A DNA stretch of 64,000 nt, taken from Actinokineospora diospyrosa. Its GTDB lineage: Bacteria; Actinomycetota; Actinomycetes; Mycobacteriales; Pseudonocardiaceae. Below, one piece after another: positions 8,301 through 15,974 of the stretch (its first letter is position 1; every line of letters starts with the position of its first letter). Under the pieces are notes generated by a model. That model was not told the DNA's origin and searched no databases. It saw only the letters and a program-made list of their open reading frames with translations. The translations under genes were made by a program, and so were the position numbers. The DNA lies in the NCBI RefSeq assembly GCF_024171925.1, contig NZ_JAMTCO010000007.1:186001-250000 (forward strand), given 5' to 3'.

Positions 8301-8415
8301 GTCGTGGGCCCTGCTTCACCGCATCGTGCGACACGCTCCGGGCGGCGGGACCGCTTGCCGGGTGCGAGGATCGCCCGGCACGGCAAGCCCCGACGACCTG
8401 GAAGGGAGGCGCACC

Positions 8416-8514
8416 GTGGAATCCGACTGGCGCTGGTACACCGCAGCGGCTTCGATGATCTTGGCCGTCTTCGGCACGCTCACCTTCCTCGCCCTGCGCT
8501 GGTTGCTCTCGTGA
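8416..8514 (+). CDS. 32-residue single-span membrane protein
   Basis: A small gene starting at GTG 8416 with an excellent ribosome site (GAAGGGAGG at 8401-8409, 6 nt spacing). After a polar N-terminus (ESDWRWYTAA) the remainder forms one hydrophobic helix ending RWLLS. It diverges from ferritin and shares the gap containing the IdeR-like box, so it may be iron-responsive. I do not recognise a family. The strong ribosome site and clean membrane helix argue for a real gene. Confidence 0.6.
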   Translation: MESDWRWYTAAASMILAVFGTLTFLALRWLLS

Positions 8515-8561
8515 ACAACTCGGCGCCGGGAAAAGGTAGCCTCGCCTAACCGAATGCCATT

Positions 8562-9797
8562 CTAGAGCGGATCGCGCGACACCGGGCAGGACATGCACCG
8601 CGGACCGCCGCGGCCGGTGCCCAGTTCCGAACCGCTGATCCGCAGCACCTCGATTCCCGCGTCCTCCAGCCGGGAATTGGTTTCCACGTTGCGCTCGTAG
8701 GCGACGACCACGCCGGGGGCCAGCGCCAGCGTGTTGTTGCCGTCGTCCCACTGCTCGCGCTCGGCGGTGACCGGGTCCAGGCCGGTGTCGATCACCCGCA
8801 GCCGGTCGATGCCCATCGCGGCCGCCGCGGCCTCCAGGAACGGCGCGGGCCCGTCGACGCCGACACCGCTCCCGCTGGGGCGCAGCGTGTAGGCGCGCAG
8901 CGTGTCGCGCACCGCCGGGTACATGACCACGGCGTCGCGGTCGACCATCGTGCAGACCGTGTCCAGGTGCATGGTCGCCCGGTCCTGCGCGATCGGCACC
9001 GCCAGCACGGTGTGCGCCAGGCCGTCGCGGAAGGCCGAGCGGGCCAGCGACTCCGCGCCAGCGGGGGTGGTGCGCTCGCCGACCCCGATCGCGATGACCC
9101 CGGGGGCCAGCAGCAGGACGTCGCCGCCCTCGACGGGGGCGGAGTGGGCGCCGTACGCGCGGCCCGCGGTGCGGAAGCGGGGGTGGTAGGCGTAGATCAG
9201 GTCCAGCAGCGCGGTCTCCCTCGCGCGCGCGGGCATGGCCAGCGACGCGATCGCCACCCGGTCGCCGATCCAGACCGACGAGTCCCGGGTGAACAGCAGG
9301 TTCGGCAGCGGGTCGACCACGAAGTCGTGCGGGTGGTGCATCTTGCGCACCAGCGACGCGCCCTCGGCCGCGGGCAGCTCCTCGAAGGTCATCCCCCCGG
9401 TCAGCACGTCGGCGAGCCCCTTGGCGTCCACAGTGGACAGGTATCCGCCCAGCGCGTCGGCGAGCTCGTTGCCCAGCCTGCGCCGGTCGACGGCGGTGGC
9501 GGCGGCCGCGGCGTGCGCGCGCTCGTCGGCCAGGGCGACCACCAGGCTGTCGAACAGCCGCATGACCTCGACGCCGCGCGCGGTCAGCACGTCGGCGAAG
9601 GCGTCGTGCTCGTCCTGGGCGCGGTCGACCCACGGGATGCTGTCGAACAGCAGCTGGTCGTTGTTGCGCGGGGTCAGCCGCTTGAGCTCGTTGCCCGGGC
9701 GGTGCAGCAGGACCGTGCGCAGCGGGCCGACCTCGCTGTCCACGCGCGGTGCTGGCGCTGGCTGCTCGGCATCGGGGACATCGGGGAAGGCGGTCAC
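8562..9797 (-). CDS. arcA: arginine deiminase
   Basis: A 411-residue enzyme hydrolysing L-arginine to citrulline and ammonia. Family landmarks are [15 protein letters not shown] near the N-terminus, [10 protein letters not shown] mid-protein, [10 protein letters not shown] with the catalytic His region, and the C-terminal nucleophile cysteine in [10 protein letters not shown] placed the start at GTG 9797 because TACGCT (minus strand, 9810-9805) lies exactly 7 nt upstream, fitting a leaderless promoter. The frame extends to GTG 9866 without a ribosome site. No arcB, arcC or arcD is adjacent, so it acts outside a classical ADI operon in this window. Confidence 0.93.
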   Translation of the reverse strand: MTAFPDVPDAEQPAPAPRVDSEVGPLRTVLLHRPGNELKRLTPRNNDQLLFDSIPWVDRAQDEHDAFADVLTARGVEVMRLFDSLVVALADERAHAAAAATAVDRRRLGNELADALGGYLSTVDAKGLADVLTGGMTFEELPAAEGASLVRKMHHPHDFVVDPLPNLLFTRDSSVWIGDRVAIASLAMPARARETALLDLIYAYHPRFRTAGRAYGAHSAPVEGGDVLLLAPGVIAIGVGERTTPAGAESLARSAFRDGLAHTVLAVPIAQDRATMHLDTVCTMVDRDAVVMYPAVRDTLRAYTLRPSGSGVGVDGPAPFLEAAAAAMGIDRLRVIDTGLDPVTAEREQWDDGNNTLALAPGVVVAYERNVETNSRLEDAGIEVLRISGSELGTGRGGPRCMSCPVSRDPL

Positions 9798-9912
9798 GGC
9801 TTCGAGCGTAACCACTCGGTAAGGAAAACACCGCCCGCGATGGGGTCTAATGGCGGAGAACGCCACACATCGCCACGCCGATATACCGATCGTTAACTGA
9901 AAGGCCGAGTTG

Positions 9913-10467
9913 ATGCGTCAAACGTTGCGTCGGAAGCTGCTTTGGGGCGGCATGGTCGCCGTCGTTCTGGTCGCAGGCGTCGGATTGTGGTTGTTCCAGC
10001 CGTGGAAGCTGTTCACCCGGAGCACGGTGGACGAGGCCCTCCCGTTCGTCTCGACCACCACGGTGGCGTCGGTCGTCGCCACTGCGCCAACCGCGGTCCC
10101 GACCACCACGGTTAGCCCTACCGGGCCCAGGGTGCTCGCGGAGGGTGCTTTCGTTAGCCAGGAGCACCCCACCAGCGGTACGGCCCGCGTCCTTGAGCAG
10201 GACGGCACCCGCATCTTGCGCCTAGAAGGCTTCTCCACCTCCGATGGCCCCGACGTCCACGTGTGGCTCTCCGCTACCCCCGCAGCCGCCGACTGGAAGG
10301 CCTACAACAGCACTCGCCACGTAGCCCTGGGCAAGCTCAAGGCCACCGACGGCAACCACAACTACGCCATCCCCGTCGACGCCGACCTCGCCGGGCTTCA
10401 GAGCGCTGTTATCTGGTGCGACCGCTTCAACGTCGCCTTCGGGTCCGCGCCTCTTAGCCTCACTTAG
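9913..10467 (+). CDS. membrane-anchored DM13-domain protein
   Basis: A 184-residue protein with a basic N-terminus, one membrane helix at about 12-30, a Thr/Val-rich linker and a DM13 domain from about residue 75. Typical DM13 features are [15 protein letters not shown], the [11 protein letters not shown] strand, [15 protein letters not shown] and the conserved [16 protein letters not shown] end. DM13 domains are found on the cell surface in bacteria and eukaryotes and have been proposed to have a redox role, but no activity is proven. It faces outward if the signal anchor is not cleaved. It diverges from arcA and converges with the LigD-polymerase gene, overlapping its end by 4 bp. Confidence 0.9.
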   Translation: MRQTLRRKLLWGGMVAVVLVAGVGLWLFQPWKLFTRSTVDEALPFVSTTTVASVVATAPTAVPTTTVSPTGPRVLAEGAFVSQEHPTSGTARVLEQDGTRILRLEGFSTSDGPDVHVWLSATPAAADWKAYNSTRHVALGKLKATDGNHNYAIPVDADLAGLQSAVIWCDRFNVAFGSAPLSLT

Positions 10468-11375
10468 GCGGGCAGCTTGGGACCCTTCTTAAGCAGCGGG
10501 GCGAAGAGGTCGCCGTGGGTGGAGACGCGGTCCAGGACGTCGTCGGCGGTGAAGGTGACGTCGGCGACGGAGCGGCAGGACTCGACTTCGGCCCAGGTCA
10601 GCGGGGTCGATACGGTCGGCTCGGGCCGGGCTCGCAGTGAGTAGGGCGCGACCGTCGTCTTGTTGGGGTTGTTCTGGCTCCAGTCGATGAAGATCTTGCC
10701 GCGGCGGAGGTTCTTGGCCATCCGGGAGACCACCAGGCGCGGCATCTCGCGCTCTAGCCGCTCGGCGAGGGCCTTGGCGTAGTCGGAGGTCCGGTTGGGC
10801 GTGCTGGTGGTCACCGCGGCGTAGAGCTGCATGCCCTTGGACCCGCTCGTCTTCGCGACCACGTCCAACCCGTCCTCGACCAACACCTCCCGCAGCCGCA
10901 GCGCCACCTCGCAGCACTCGACCACCGTCGCGGGGGAGCCCGGGTCGAGGTCGAACACCAGTCGGTCCGGCGACCTCTTAGCCCCACGCGGACCAACCGT
11001 CCACTGAGGAACATGGAGCTCAAGCCCGGCCAGGTTCGCTGCCCACACCAGGGATGGCAGGTCGCTGAGCAGCGCGAAGTCGAGGCTCTCGGCGCCGGTA
11101 GTGCTGCCGGGAGTCTCTATGGTCACCGTGCGGATCCAGTCAGGGGAGTGCCTAGAGGCGTTCTTCTCGAAGAACCCCGCCTTGGCGACACCGTCGGGAA
11201 ACCGGCGGAACGTCACCGGTCGGTCGATCAAGTGCGGCGCGAGCACGGGTGCGACCCGGCTGTAGTAGTCGATCACGTCGCCCTTGGTGAAGCCGTCCTC
11301 CGGGTAGAGCACCTTGTCGAGGTTGGTCAACCGCAGCCGCCTGCCCTCGACCTCGACGAGCACCTCGCCGCTCAC
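10464..11375 (-). CDS. non-homologous end-joining primase-polymerase (LigD polymerase domain)
   Basis: A 303-residue archaeo-eukaryotic primase superfamily polymerase, the stand-alone form of the LigD POL domain. It has VTFRRFPDGV and FFEKNASRHSPDWI near the N-terminus, the metal-binding DLDPG motif (LVFDLDPGSPAT) and the SGSKGMQLY nucleotide loop, as in mycobacterial PolD proteins. It adds templated or untemplated (ribo)nucleotides at double-strand break ends. Its GTG overlaps the stop of the ligase gene upstream (GTGA), so both are made from one transcript. The ribosome site AGGTGGGA precedes the start. No ku gene lies in this window. Confidence 0.93.
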   Translation of the reverse strand: MSGEVLVEVEGRRLRLTNLDKVLYPEDGFTKGDVIDYYSRVAPVLAPHLIDRPVTFRRFPDGVAKAGFFEKNASRHSPDWIRTVTIETPGSTTGAESLDFALLSDLPSLVWAANLAGLELHVPQWTVGPRGAKRSPDRLVFDLDPGSPATVVECCEVALRLREVLVEDGLDVVAKTSGSKGMQLYAAVTTSTPNRTSDYAKALAERLEREMPRLVVSRMAKNLRRGKIFIDWSQNNPNKTTVAPYSLRARPEPTVSTPLTWAEVESCRSVADVTFTADDVLDRVSTHGDLFAPLLKKGPKLPA

Positions 11376-12817
11376 CCGTCCCACCTGCCTGGATCCGCCG
11401 CTAAGTCCGACGGGTCCTTGTCGGCCCGTAAGCCCCGCCACGTCGGCGCCCGCATCCGCCCGTCGTCGGTCCAGTGCAGGAACGCGACCTCTCCCACCAA
11501 GCTCGGGGTGACCCACTGCGCCCCGCGCACCCGGTCCACGTCATTGCAGAACGGCGACGTCTTACGCGCGAGCCGGTGCAGCTTCTCCGTCAGCGTCTTA
11601 AGCATGTGGTCGGTGAACCCGGTCCCAACATGCCCCACATACCTGAGCCCCTCAGGCGTAGGCAGCCCTACCAGCAGGGAGCCGAACACCTCAGAGCGTC
11701 GCCCCTCCCCAGGCCGCCAGCCGCCGATGACCACCTCTACAAAGCGCTGATCAGTGATCTTGAGCCACTCGGAGGCACGCCGACCCGGGTGATAACGCGA
11801 CCCGAGCCGCTTGGCGATGATCCCTTCTAGTTCCTGCTCGCGAGCCGTCTCCAACACCGCAGCGCCCTCGCCGGGGTAGCTAGGCGATGTGTTCCAGTGC
11901 GGCCCACGCAGGTTCAGCGCGACCAATCGCTCCCGCCGCGCGGTGTAAGGCAAGTCGAGACAAGAGCGGCCGTCGAGGTGCAGCACGTCGAACACCACGT
12001 ACGTCACTGGCGTGTCTACCGCCAGCCGCCGAGTCAAACGCTCCTCGGTGACGTGCATCCGTTTCTGGAGTTCGGAGAAGGAGGGCCTGCCATCGCGAAA
12101 AGCCACGATCTCACCGTCGAGCCACACCTGCGTGCTGCCCAGCTCCTCACCCAACACGCGCAACTCCGGGTACGTGCTGGTGATGTCGTTCCCCTTACGC
12201 GAGAACAACCTCAGCCGGCCACCATCCACCCTGGCCAGCGCGCGAACACCGTCCCACTTGAACTCGTACGCCCACTGCTCGTCGTCCGCGGGCAGCGCAC
12301 CCGGGCTGGCCAGCATCGGCTCAAACACGGCAGGTAGGGCTACCCAGTCCGACCGCTGCGGCGGCTCTGACCGACGAACCATCCAGTCCTTGTCGGACTT
12401 TCCCCCGTGGAAGAAGGTGTACTTGCCCTGCACCCGCGAGCCGGACAGCACTACCGCCACCTCGCGGTCGCTCCACTTGACCGTCTCGTAGGTGCCCCGG
12501 TCCCAGATCACCATCCGACCACCGCCGTACTCGCCCTTGGGGATGTCGCCCTCGAAGGTCGCGTACTCCATCGGGTGGTCCTCGGTGTGCACCGCCAACC
12601 GGATGTCACCCTGCTCGGTCGGCAGCCCCCTGGGCACCGCCCAGCTCACCAGCACGCCACCGCGCTCAAGCCGGACGTCCCAGTGCAGCCTGGACGCGTG
12701 GTGCTCCTGGATGACGAAGGTGTTGTCGTCCCCGACCGGCAGGGCGTCCTCGACCGGCACGGGCTCCGGAGTCTTCCGGGCGTCGCGCTTGCGCCGGTAC
12801 TCGCCCAGCCCCGCCAT
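11372..12817 (-). CDS. ATP-dependent DNA ligase with 3'-phosphoesterase domain (LigD-like)
   Basis: A 481-residue two-domain protein. Residues 1-155 form a LigD 3'-phosphoesterase domain (FVIQEHHASRLHWDVRLE with the catalytic histidines, WAVPRGLP, GEYGGGRMVIWDRG). Residues about 165-481 form the ligase: nucleotidyl-transferase lysine in FKWDGVRALAR, LDGEIVAF, EGIIAKR and an OB-fold ending FLHWTDDGRMRAPTWRG. It seals breaks after end cleaning. Together with the coupled polymerase gene it makes a split version of the three-domain LigD. The partner Ku must be encoded elsewhere. Confidence 0.95.
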   Translation of the reverse strand: MAGLGEYRRKRDARKTPEPVPVEDALPVGDDNTFVIQEHHASRLHWDVRLERGGVLVSWAVPRGLPTEQGDIRLAVHTEDHPMEYATFEGDIPKGEYGGGRMVIWDRGTYETVKWSDREVAVVLSGSRVQGKYTFFHGGKSDKDWMVRRSEPPQRSDWVALPAVFEPMLASPGALPADDEQWAYEFKWDGVRALARVDGGRLRLFSRKGNDITSTYPELRVLGEELGSTQVWLDGEIVAFRDGRPSFSELQKRMHVTEERLTRRLAVDTPVTYVVFDVLHLDGRSCLDLPYTARRERLVALNLRGPHWNTSPSYPGEGAAVLETAREQELEGIIAKRLGSRYHPGRRASEWLKITDQRFVEVVIGGWRPGEGRRSEVFGSLLVGLPTPEGLRYVGHVGTGFTDHMLKTLTEKLHRLARKTSPFCNDVDRVRGAQWVTPSLVGEVAFLHWTDDGRMRAPTWRGLRADKDPSDLAADPGRWDG

Positions 12818-12873
12818 GTCGTCCTTCGTACCCGGAGCTGCGGTGATCCGCCAGGGAAAGGTATTGAAACGCT

Positions 12874-12883
12874 GTTACGTAAC
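12874..12883. promoter_or_regulatory. palindromic operator-like site GTTACGTAAC
   Basis: Perfect 10-bp palindrome 17 bp before the start of the membrane protein at 12900, within CTGTTACGTAACG. The half-site matches that of the 21-bp operator at 48138-48158 (ACTGTTAC/GTAACAGT) but without the 5-bp spacer. It may be a TetR-type operator. Confidence 0.35.
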
Positions 12884-12899
12884 GCTGTAATCTGTCCGC

Positions 12900-13310
12900 A
12901 TGCTCACCCTCTCCGACCCCAGCCGCTACCTCGCGGGCACCGTCCTGCTCACCATCGTCGGCATCGAGTTCGGCGGCTGGTTCCTCATGCGCGTGGCGCG
13001 CGGGCAGCAGCAACTAACGCCCTTCCAGCAGAAGTTCGCCCGAGCGGGCCACGCGCACGCAGGCGTCTTAGTGACCCTCGGCCTGGTCTGCCTGCTCATG
13101 GCAGACGCCGCAGGCCTCGAAGGCGCCATCGGCTGGATCGCCCGCATCGGCGTCCCGGCCGCAGCGGCGCTGATGTCCTCGGGGTTCTTCTTCTCTTCTA
13201 TGGGCAAGGACGTGACGAAGCCCAACAAGCTCATCGCCCTGATCTGGCTCGGCGCCCTGTCCCTCGCCGCAGGCGTGACCTCGATCGGTATCGGCCTACT
13301 TGTCGCCTAG
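12900..13310 (+). CDS. four-span integral membrane protein, unknown function
   Basis: A 136-residue protein with about four hydrophobic segments (near 8-30, 50-70, 78-98 and 110-135) and a cytosolic loop rich in Gln/Arg (RGQQQLTPFQQKFARAGHAHAG). The His pair in AGHAHAG and the GFFFSSMGKD segment are notable. It starts at ATG 12900 with no clear ribosome site. A palindrome (GTTACGTAAC) overlaps the promoter region. One rare TTA codon occurs near 13068. Its 3' end overlaps the convergent CPBP gene by 4 bp. I do not recognise a characterised family. Confidence 0.75.
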   Translation: MLTLSDPSRYLAGTVLLTIVGIEFGGWFLMRVARGQQQLTPFQQKFARAGHAHAGVLVTLGLVCLLMADAAGLEGAIGWIARIGVPAAAALMSSGFFFSSMGKDVTKPNKLIALIWLGALSLAAGVTSIGIGLLVA

Positions 13311-14113
13311 GGCAGCCAAGACACCTTGCCTCGCAGCAGCGAATACCCAACGAACGCCACGAAGTCCAACAGCGTGTGCGCGATGACCAGCGGCCACAAC
13401 CGCCCGGTCTTCTGCCACACCCGTCCGAACACCAAGCCCATCACCAGGTTGCCGATGAACCCGCCAAACCCCTGGTAGAGGTGGTACGACCCGCGCAACA
13501 CAGCAGCCGCGAACAGCGCCGTGTTCTCCCGGAACCCCAGGTGCCGCAGCCGGGTCAACAGATACCCGACCACCAACACCTCCTCCGCCCAAGCATTCCC
13601 CGCCGCCAACAACGTCAACGCGAACGGCCGCCACCAGGTGTCCCCCAGGGTGGAAGGAGCAACCGCCAAGTTGATCCCCACCGCATGCCCCACCAGGTAG
13701 AACACCAACCCCGGCACCCCGATCAGCGCCGCCAGCCCGACCCCCGCAGCCGCATCCCGCCCCTTGCGCCCCCCGTCCAACCCAACCTGGTGCAGCCGAG
13801 TCCCTGCCCGGTACAGGAGATAAAGCCCCAACGCCCCCCAAGCAACCAGCCGGATGGCACCCAGCAGCTGCTTGATCAGGTCCAACACCCCAACGTCCGC
13901 CTGCGGCACGTTGATCGCAATCGATTGCTGATTGAGCGCCACCGGCTGCAACAACGCGTCCAACAGCGACACCAGGCTGCTCAACCCAGACAACCCAAGC
14001 GTGATCGCGAAGACGATGACCAGCTCAACCCACACCAACCGCCGCTGACCAGGGTCGACGATCAACTCATCGCCCGGCCGCTCCGGCGCCAGCCACGCCC
14101 GCAGATTCACCAC
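13307..14113 (-). CDS. CPBP-family intramembrane glutamic endopeptidase
   Basis: A 268-residue multi-span protein of the Abi/CAAX-protease-like family. The three signature motifs are visible: the double Glu in AEEVLVVGYLLTRL (about residue 175), RGSYHLYQGFGGFIGN with the catalytic His (about 207) and HTLLDFVAFVG (about 245). These place Glu and His inside the membrane for proteolysis or acyl-group handling of membrane substrates. The substrate is unknown; relatives act in bacteriocin self-immunity and in modulating membrane sensors. It faces the non-coding repeat island, which could supply its promoter. Confidence 0.92.
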   Translation of the reverse strand: MVNLRAWLAPERPGDELIVDPGQRRLVWVELVIVFAITLGLSGLSSLVSLLDALLQPVALNQQSIAINVPQADVGVLDLIKQLLGAIRLVAWGALGLYLLYRAGTRLHQVGLDGGRKGRDAAAGVGLAALIGVPGLVFYLVGHAVGINLAVAPSTLGDTWWRPFALTLLAAGNAWAEEVLVVGYLLTRLRHLGFRENTALFAAAVLRGSYHLYQGFGGFIGNLVMGLVFGRVWQKTGRLWPLVIAHTLLDFVAFVGYSLLRGKVSWLP

Positions 14114-14279
14114 CCCGGCGAACCTACCCCCAGCCCCTTACCCCAAACCCAGTGCCAGCCCCCGGACCCCCACAGTCAGCGCTGTCAGCCCACCCAACCT
14201 CATCACCGCTCGCAGAACCCACTGGTCCCCGGATGGCCCCCGCGTATCCGGGTGGCCCACAACCCGCTGGTTCCCTCAG

Positions 14280-14402
14280 TTGTCCACAACCCCCTCACCC
14301 ATCCACAGTTCCGCCCGCACCCCCTTGACAGCCCCCGAAATCGACTAAGCTGGATGTGGGTGGCCCCCCGGGTGGGCGGGGGTCTGCCGTCCGCCGGGTG
14401 GA
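14280..14402 (+). promoter_or_regulatory. intergenic element copy 1: DnaA-box-like 9-mer, promoter and C6/G5 leader
   Basis: TTGTCCACA (14280-14288), a form favoured by Streptomyces DnaA, is followed by TTGACA (14325-14330), a 15-bp spacer and TAAGCT (14346-14351). A GC-rich leader with six C then runs of G begins at 14364. An almost identical block lies at 28744-28865 ahead of a histidine kinase gene. Here no gene follows for over 700 bp on this strand, so any transcript would be non-coding. Confidence 0.5.
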
Positions 14403-14519
14403 TCTTGCCGACAAGTAAAAGTGGCCTCTGAGCTGGGGATTGGGCCGAATCGGCCCGTCCGCCAAATCCAACACGGTGGCATCACGGATGGTCGAAGCTG
14501 ACGCGATGTCGGCCCCTGG

Positions 14520-14810
14520 GCACTCGGATCCGGCGGTGTCAGCCCGACCCCCGCCAGGTCCCACCCAACCCACCCACTCAGCCCCGCGCGCCTCGGAGCC
14601 GCCCCAGCCCCGTCAGGTCCGCCCCAGCCCAGTTGATCAGCCTCTGGACAATCGGAAGCCGCCGGTGCCAACCCAACCCCCGTCAGGACCGGCCCCAACC
14701 CACCAACTCAGCCCCCGGACACTCGGACCCTGCGGTGCCAGCCTGCGCCCCGTCAGGTCCGCCTCAGCCCACCTGCTCAGCCCCGCGCCCCTCGGAGTCG
14801 CTGGTGCCAG
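14520..14810. repeat. degenerate ~70-bp tandem repeats, copy 1
   Basis: Four to five diverged units of about 60-73 bp. Each contains a variant of GTCAGGTCCGCCCCAGCCCA and ends near CTCGGA. The reverse complement matches the cleaner repeats at 57799-58075. The long plus-strand frame through them is low-complexity (Pro/Ser/Arg) and I regard it as non-coding. Confidence 0.7.
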
Positions 14811-14814
14811 GCCT

Positions 14815-14958
14815 GCTCGATGGGGCGGACTTGTTTTGCGTGGGGGGACGGCACCCGTAGCGTCGTTCAGCGGCAGGGCCTGCTTTTGGGCCCCTGCTTT
14901 GCGGTTCTGCCACGGGTGTCGTAGGGGCCCCGCGCAAAACAAGTTCGCCCCATCGAGC
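14815..14958. repeat. palindromic repetitive element, copy 1
   Basis: A 144-bp element with 26-bp termini in inverted orientation (GCTCGATGGGGCGGACTTG...), differing at a single position between ends, and a partly palindromic interior. A second copy in opposite orientation lies at 57636-57780. Homology extends about 25 bp past the right end (to GCGGATC) and into the tandem repeats on the left. No coding capacity; MITE-like or a large RNA hairpin. Apart from this and the neighbouring repeats, the rest of 14114-15073 holds nothing I can name. Confidence 0.7.
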
Positions 14959-15073
14959 TTTTCGCATTGCCGCGGATCGGGCCCGATGTCGCCGCTAGGC
15001 GACGAGGCGTCCGATCCCGGTTCGCCGAGGTCGCCGCCAGGCGACGAGGCCGAAGTTCAGCACACGTCAAACG

Positions 15074-15859
15074 TCACCCAGCATGCCGACTGGCCAAGAA
15101 CGGGCACCCCACCAACCGCCGCAGCTCCGCACTCAACTCACTCGGATCACTCACCGGCCGCGAGAACGCCAACCGCACGTCATGATCCGCGTCAATCGCC
15201 TCAACCCGCAGTCGCAGCCCAAACCGGTCCAACCCCAACGGCCGCACATGCCCCCCGCGCAGGTCCTCCGGCAAGTGCCGCACCAACGCCCCCACCACAT
15301 CCGTGTGCGAGAGCTCCAGGTGCCGCAACCACCCCGCCTCGAACGACGCGAACGGGTCCGGCGAAGCCTGCGTGAACGCCTCGACCGCGACCGAGTGCGA
15401 CCCCTCCGCGTCGGCCAGCACCAGCGACGCGGGCAGCAACCGCAGCAGTGACGCGCCGTGCCCCAGGTCGAGCAGCCGCGGATCGGGCCGCTCCTCCGCG
15501 ATCCGCACCGCCAGGTCGCGCGCCTCGTCGTCGCCCAGGGCGCGCAGCCAGCCGGTGATCCACAGCAGGCCTCGGACCGGCTCCCGCAGCGGGACCGGCG
15601 CCGTGTCGGCGAGCTCGACCATCGTCGCCAGTTCGCCGCGCGGTGCCTGCCACGCCGAGCCGACCAGTTCGTGGTCGACCGGCAGCAGCACGCTCACCGA
15701 CCCGTCGGCGTGCACGTGGTGCAGCAGCGGGACGACCCGGTCGGCCTGCCCCTGGTCCGCGGCCGGGACCAGCGTGGCGCGCCCGCCGAGCGCGGCGATG
15801 GTCCGCGCGCGTTCCGCCGGGTGCGGGGCGGGGGGACGTGGTGCGTCCGTTCTGCTCAC
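15074..15859 (-). CDS. DUF2470-domain protein (heme/iron-utilisation-like)
   Basis: A 261-residue cytosolic protein. The C-terminal ~80 residues (LELSHTDVVGALVRHLP, LGLDRFGLRLRV, DVRLAFSRPVSDPSELSAEL) match DUF2470, a domain found with flavin-reductase-fold heme-degradation proteins of the HugZ group. The N-terminal part resembles the split-barrel half, but I see no clear heme-binding residues. GTG 15859 is preceded by an ideal AGGAGGTGA ribosome site. An IdeR-like box lies 16 bp upstream of the start, suggesting repression by iron. A role in heme or iron handling is inference from domain and box together. Confidence 0.82.
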   Translation of the reverse strand: MSRTDAPRPPAPHPAERARTIAALGGRATLVPAADQGQADRVVPLLHHVHADGSVSVLLPVDHELVGSAWQAPRGELATMVELADTAPVPLREPVRGLLWITGWLRALGDDEARDLAVRIAEERPDPRLLDLGHGASLLRLLPASLVLADAEGSHSVAVEAFTQASPDPFASFEAGWLRHLELSHTDVVGALVRHLPEDLRGGHVRPLGLDRFGLRLRVEAIDADHDVRLAFSRPVSDPSELSAELRRLVGCPFLASRHAG

Positions 15860-15874
15860 GGCTCACCTCCTGAG

Positions 15875-15893
15875 TTAGGTCACCCTAACTTGC
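15875..15893. promoter_or_regulatory. IdeR/DtxR-like iron box upstream of the DUF2470 gene
   Basis: TTAGGTCACCCTAACTTGC matches about 13 of 19 consensus positions and contains the inverted core GTTAGG-TCA-CCCTAAC. At 16 bp from the start codon it would overlap the promoter or transcription start, the position of a repressor. Confidence 0.5.
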
Positions 15894-15974
15894 TGGCGGG
15901 TCCGCTGGGAAGTCGTGCGGAGCGGGATCCCACCAAGTAGTTACGCTGCCCGCGTCCACCACCTGGAGGGGTAC

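Noticed and set aside
8531-8549. Third IdeR-like match (reverse strand)
   Set aside because: About 12 of 19 positions and located between two convergent 3' ends, so it cannot sit on a promoter.
14440-15375. Plus-strand frame of 311 codons through the repeat island
   Set aside because: The sequence is Pro/Ser/Arg-rich, crosses tandem repeats and the palindromic element, and runs into the DUF2470 gene antisense.
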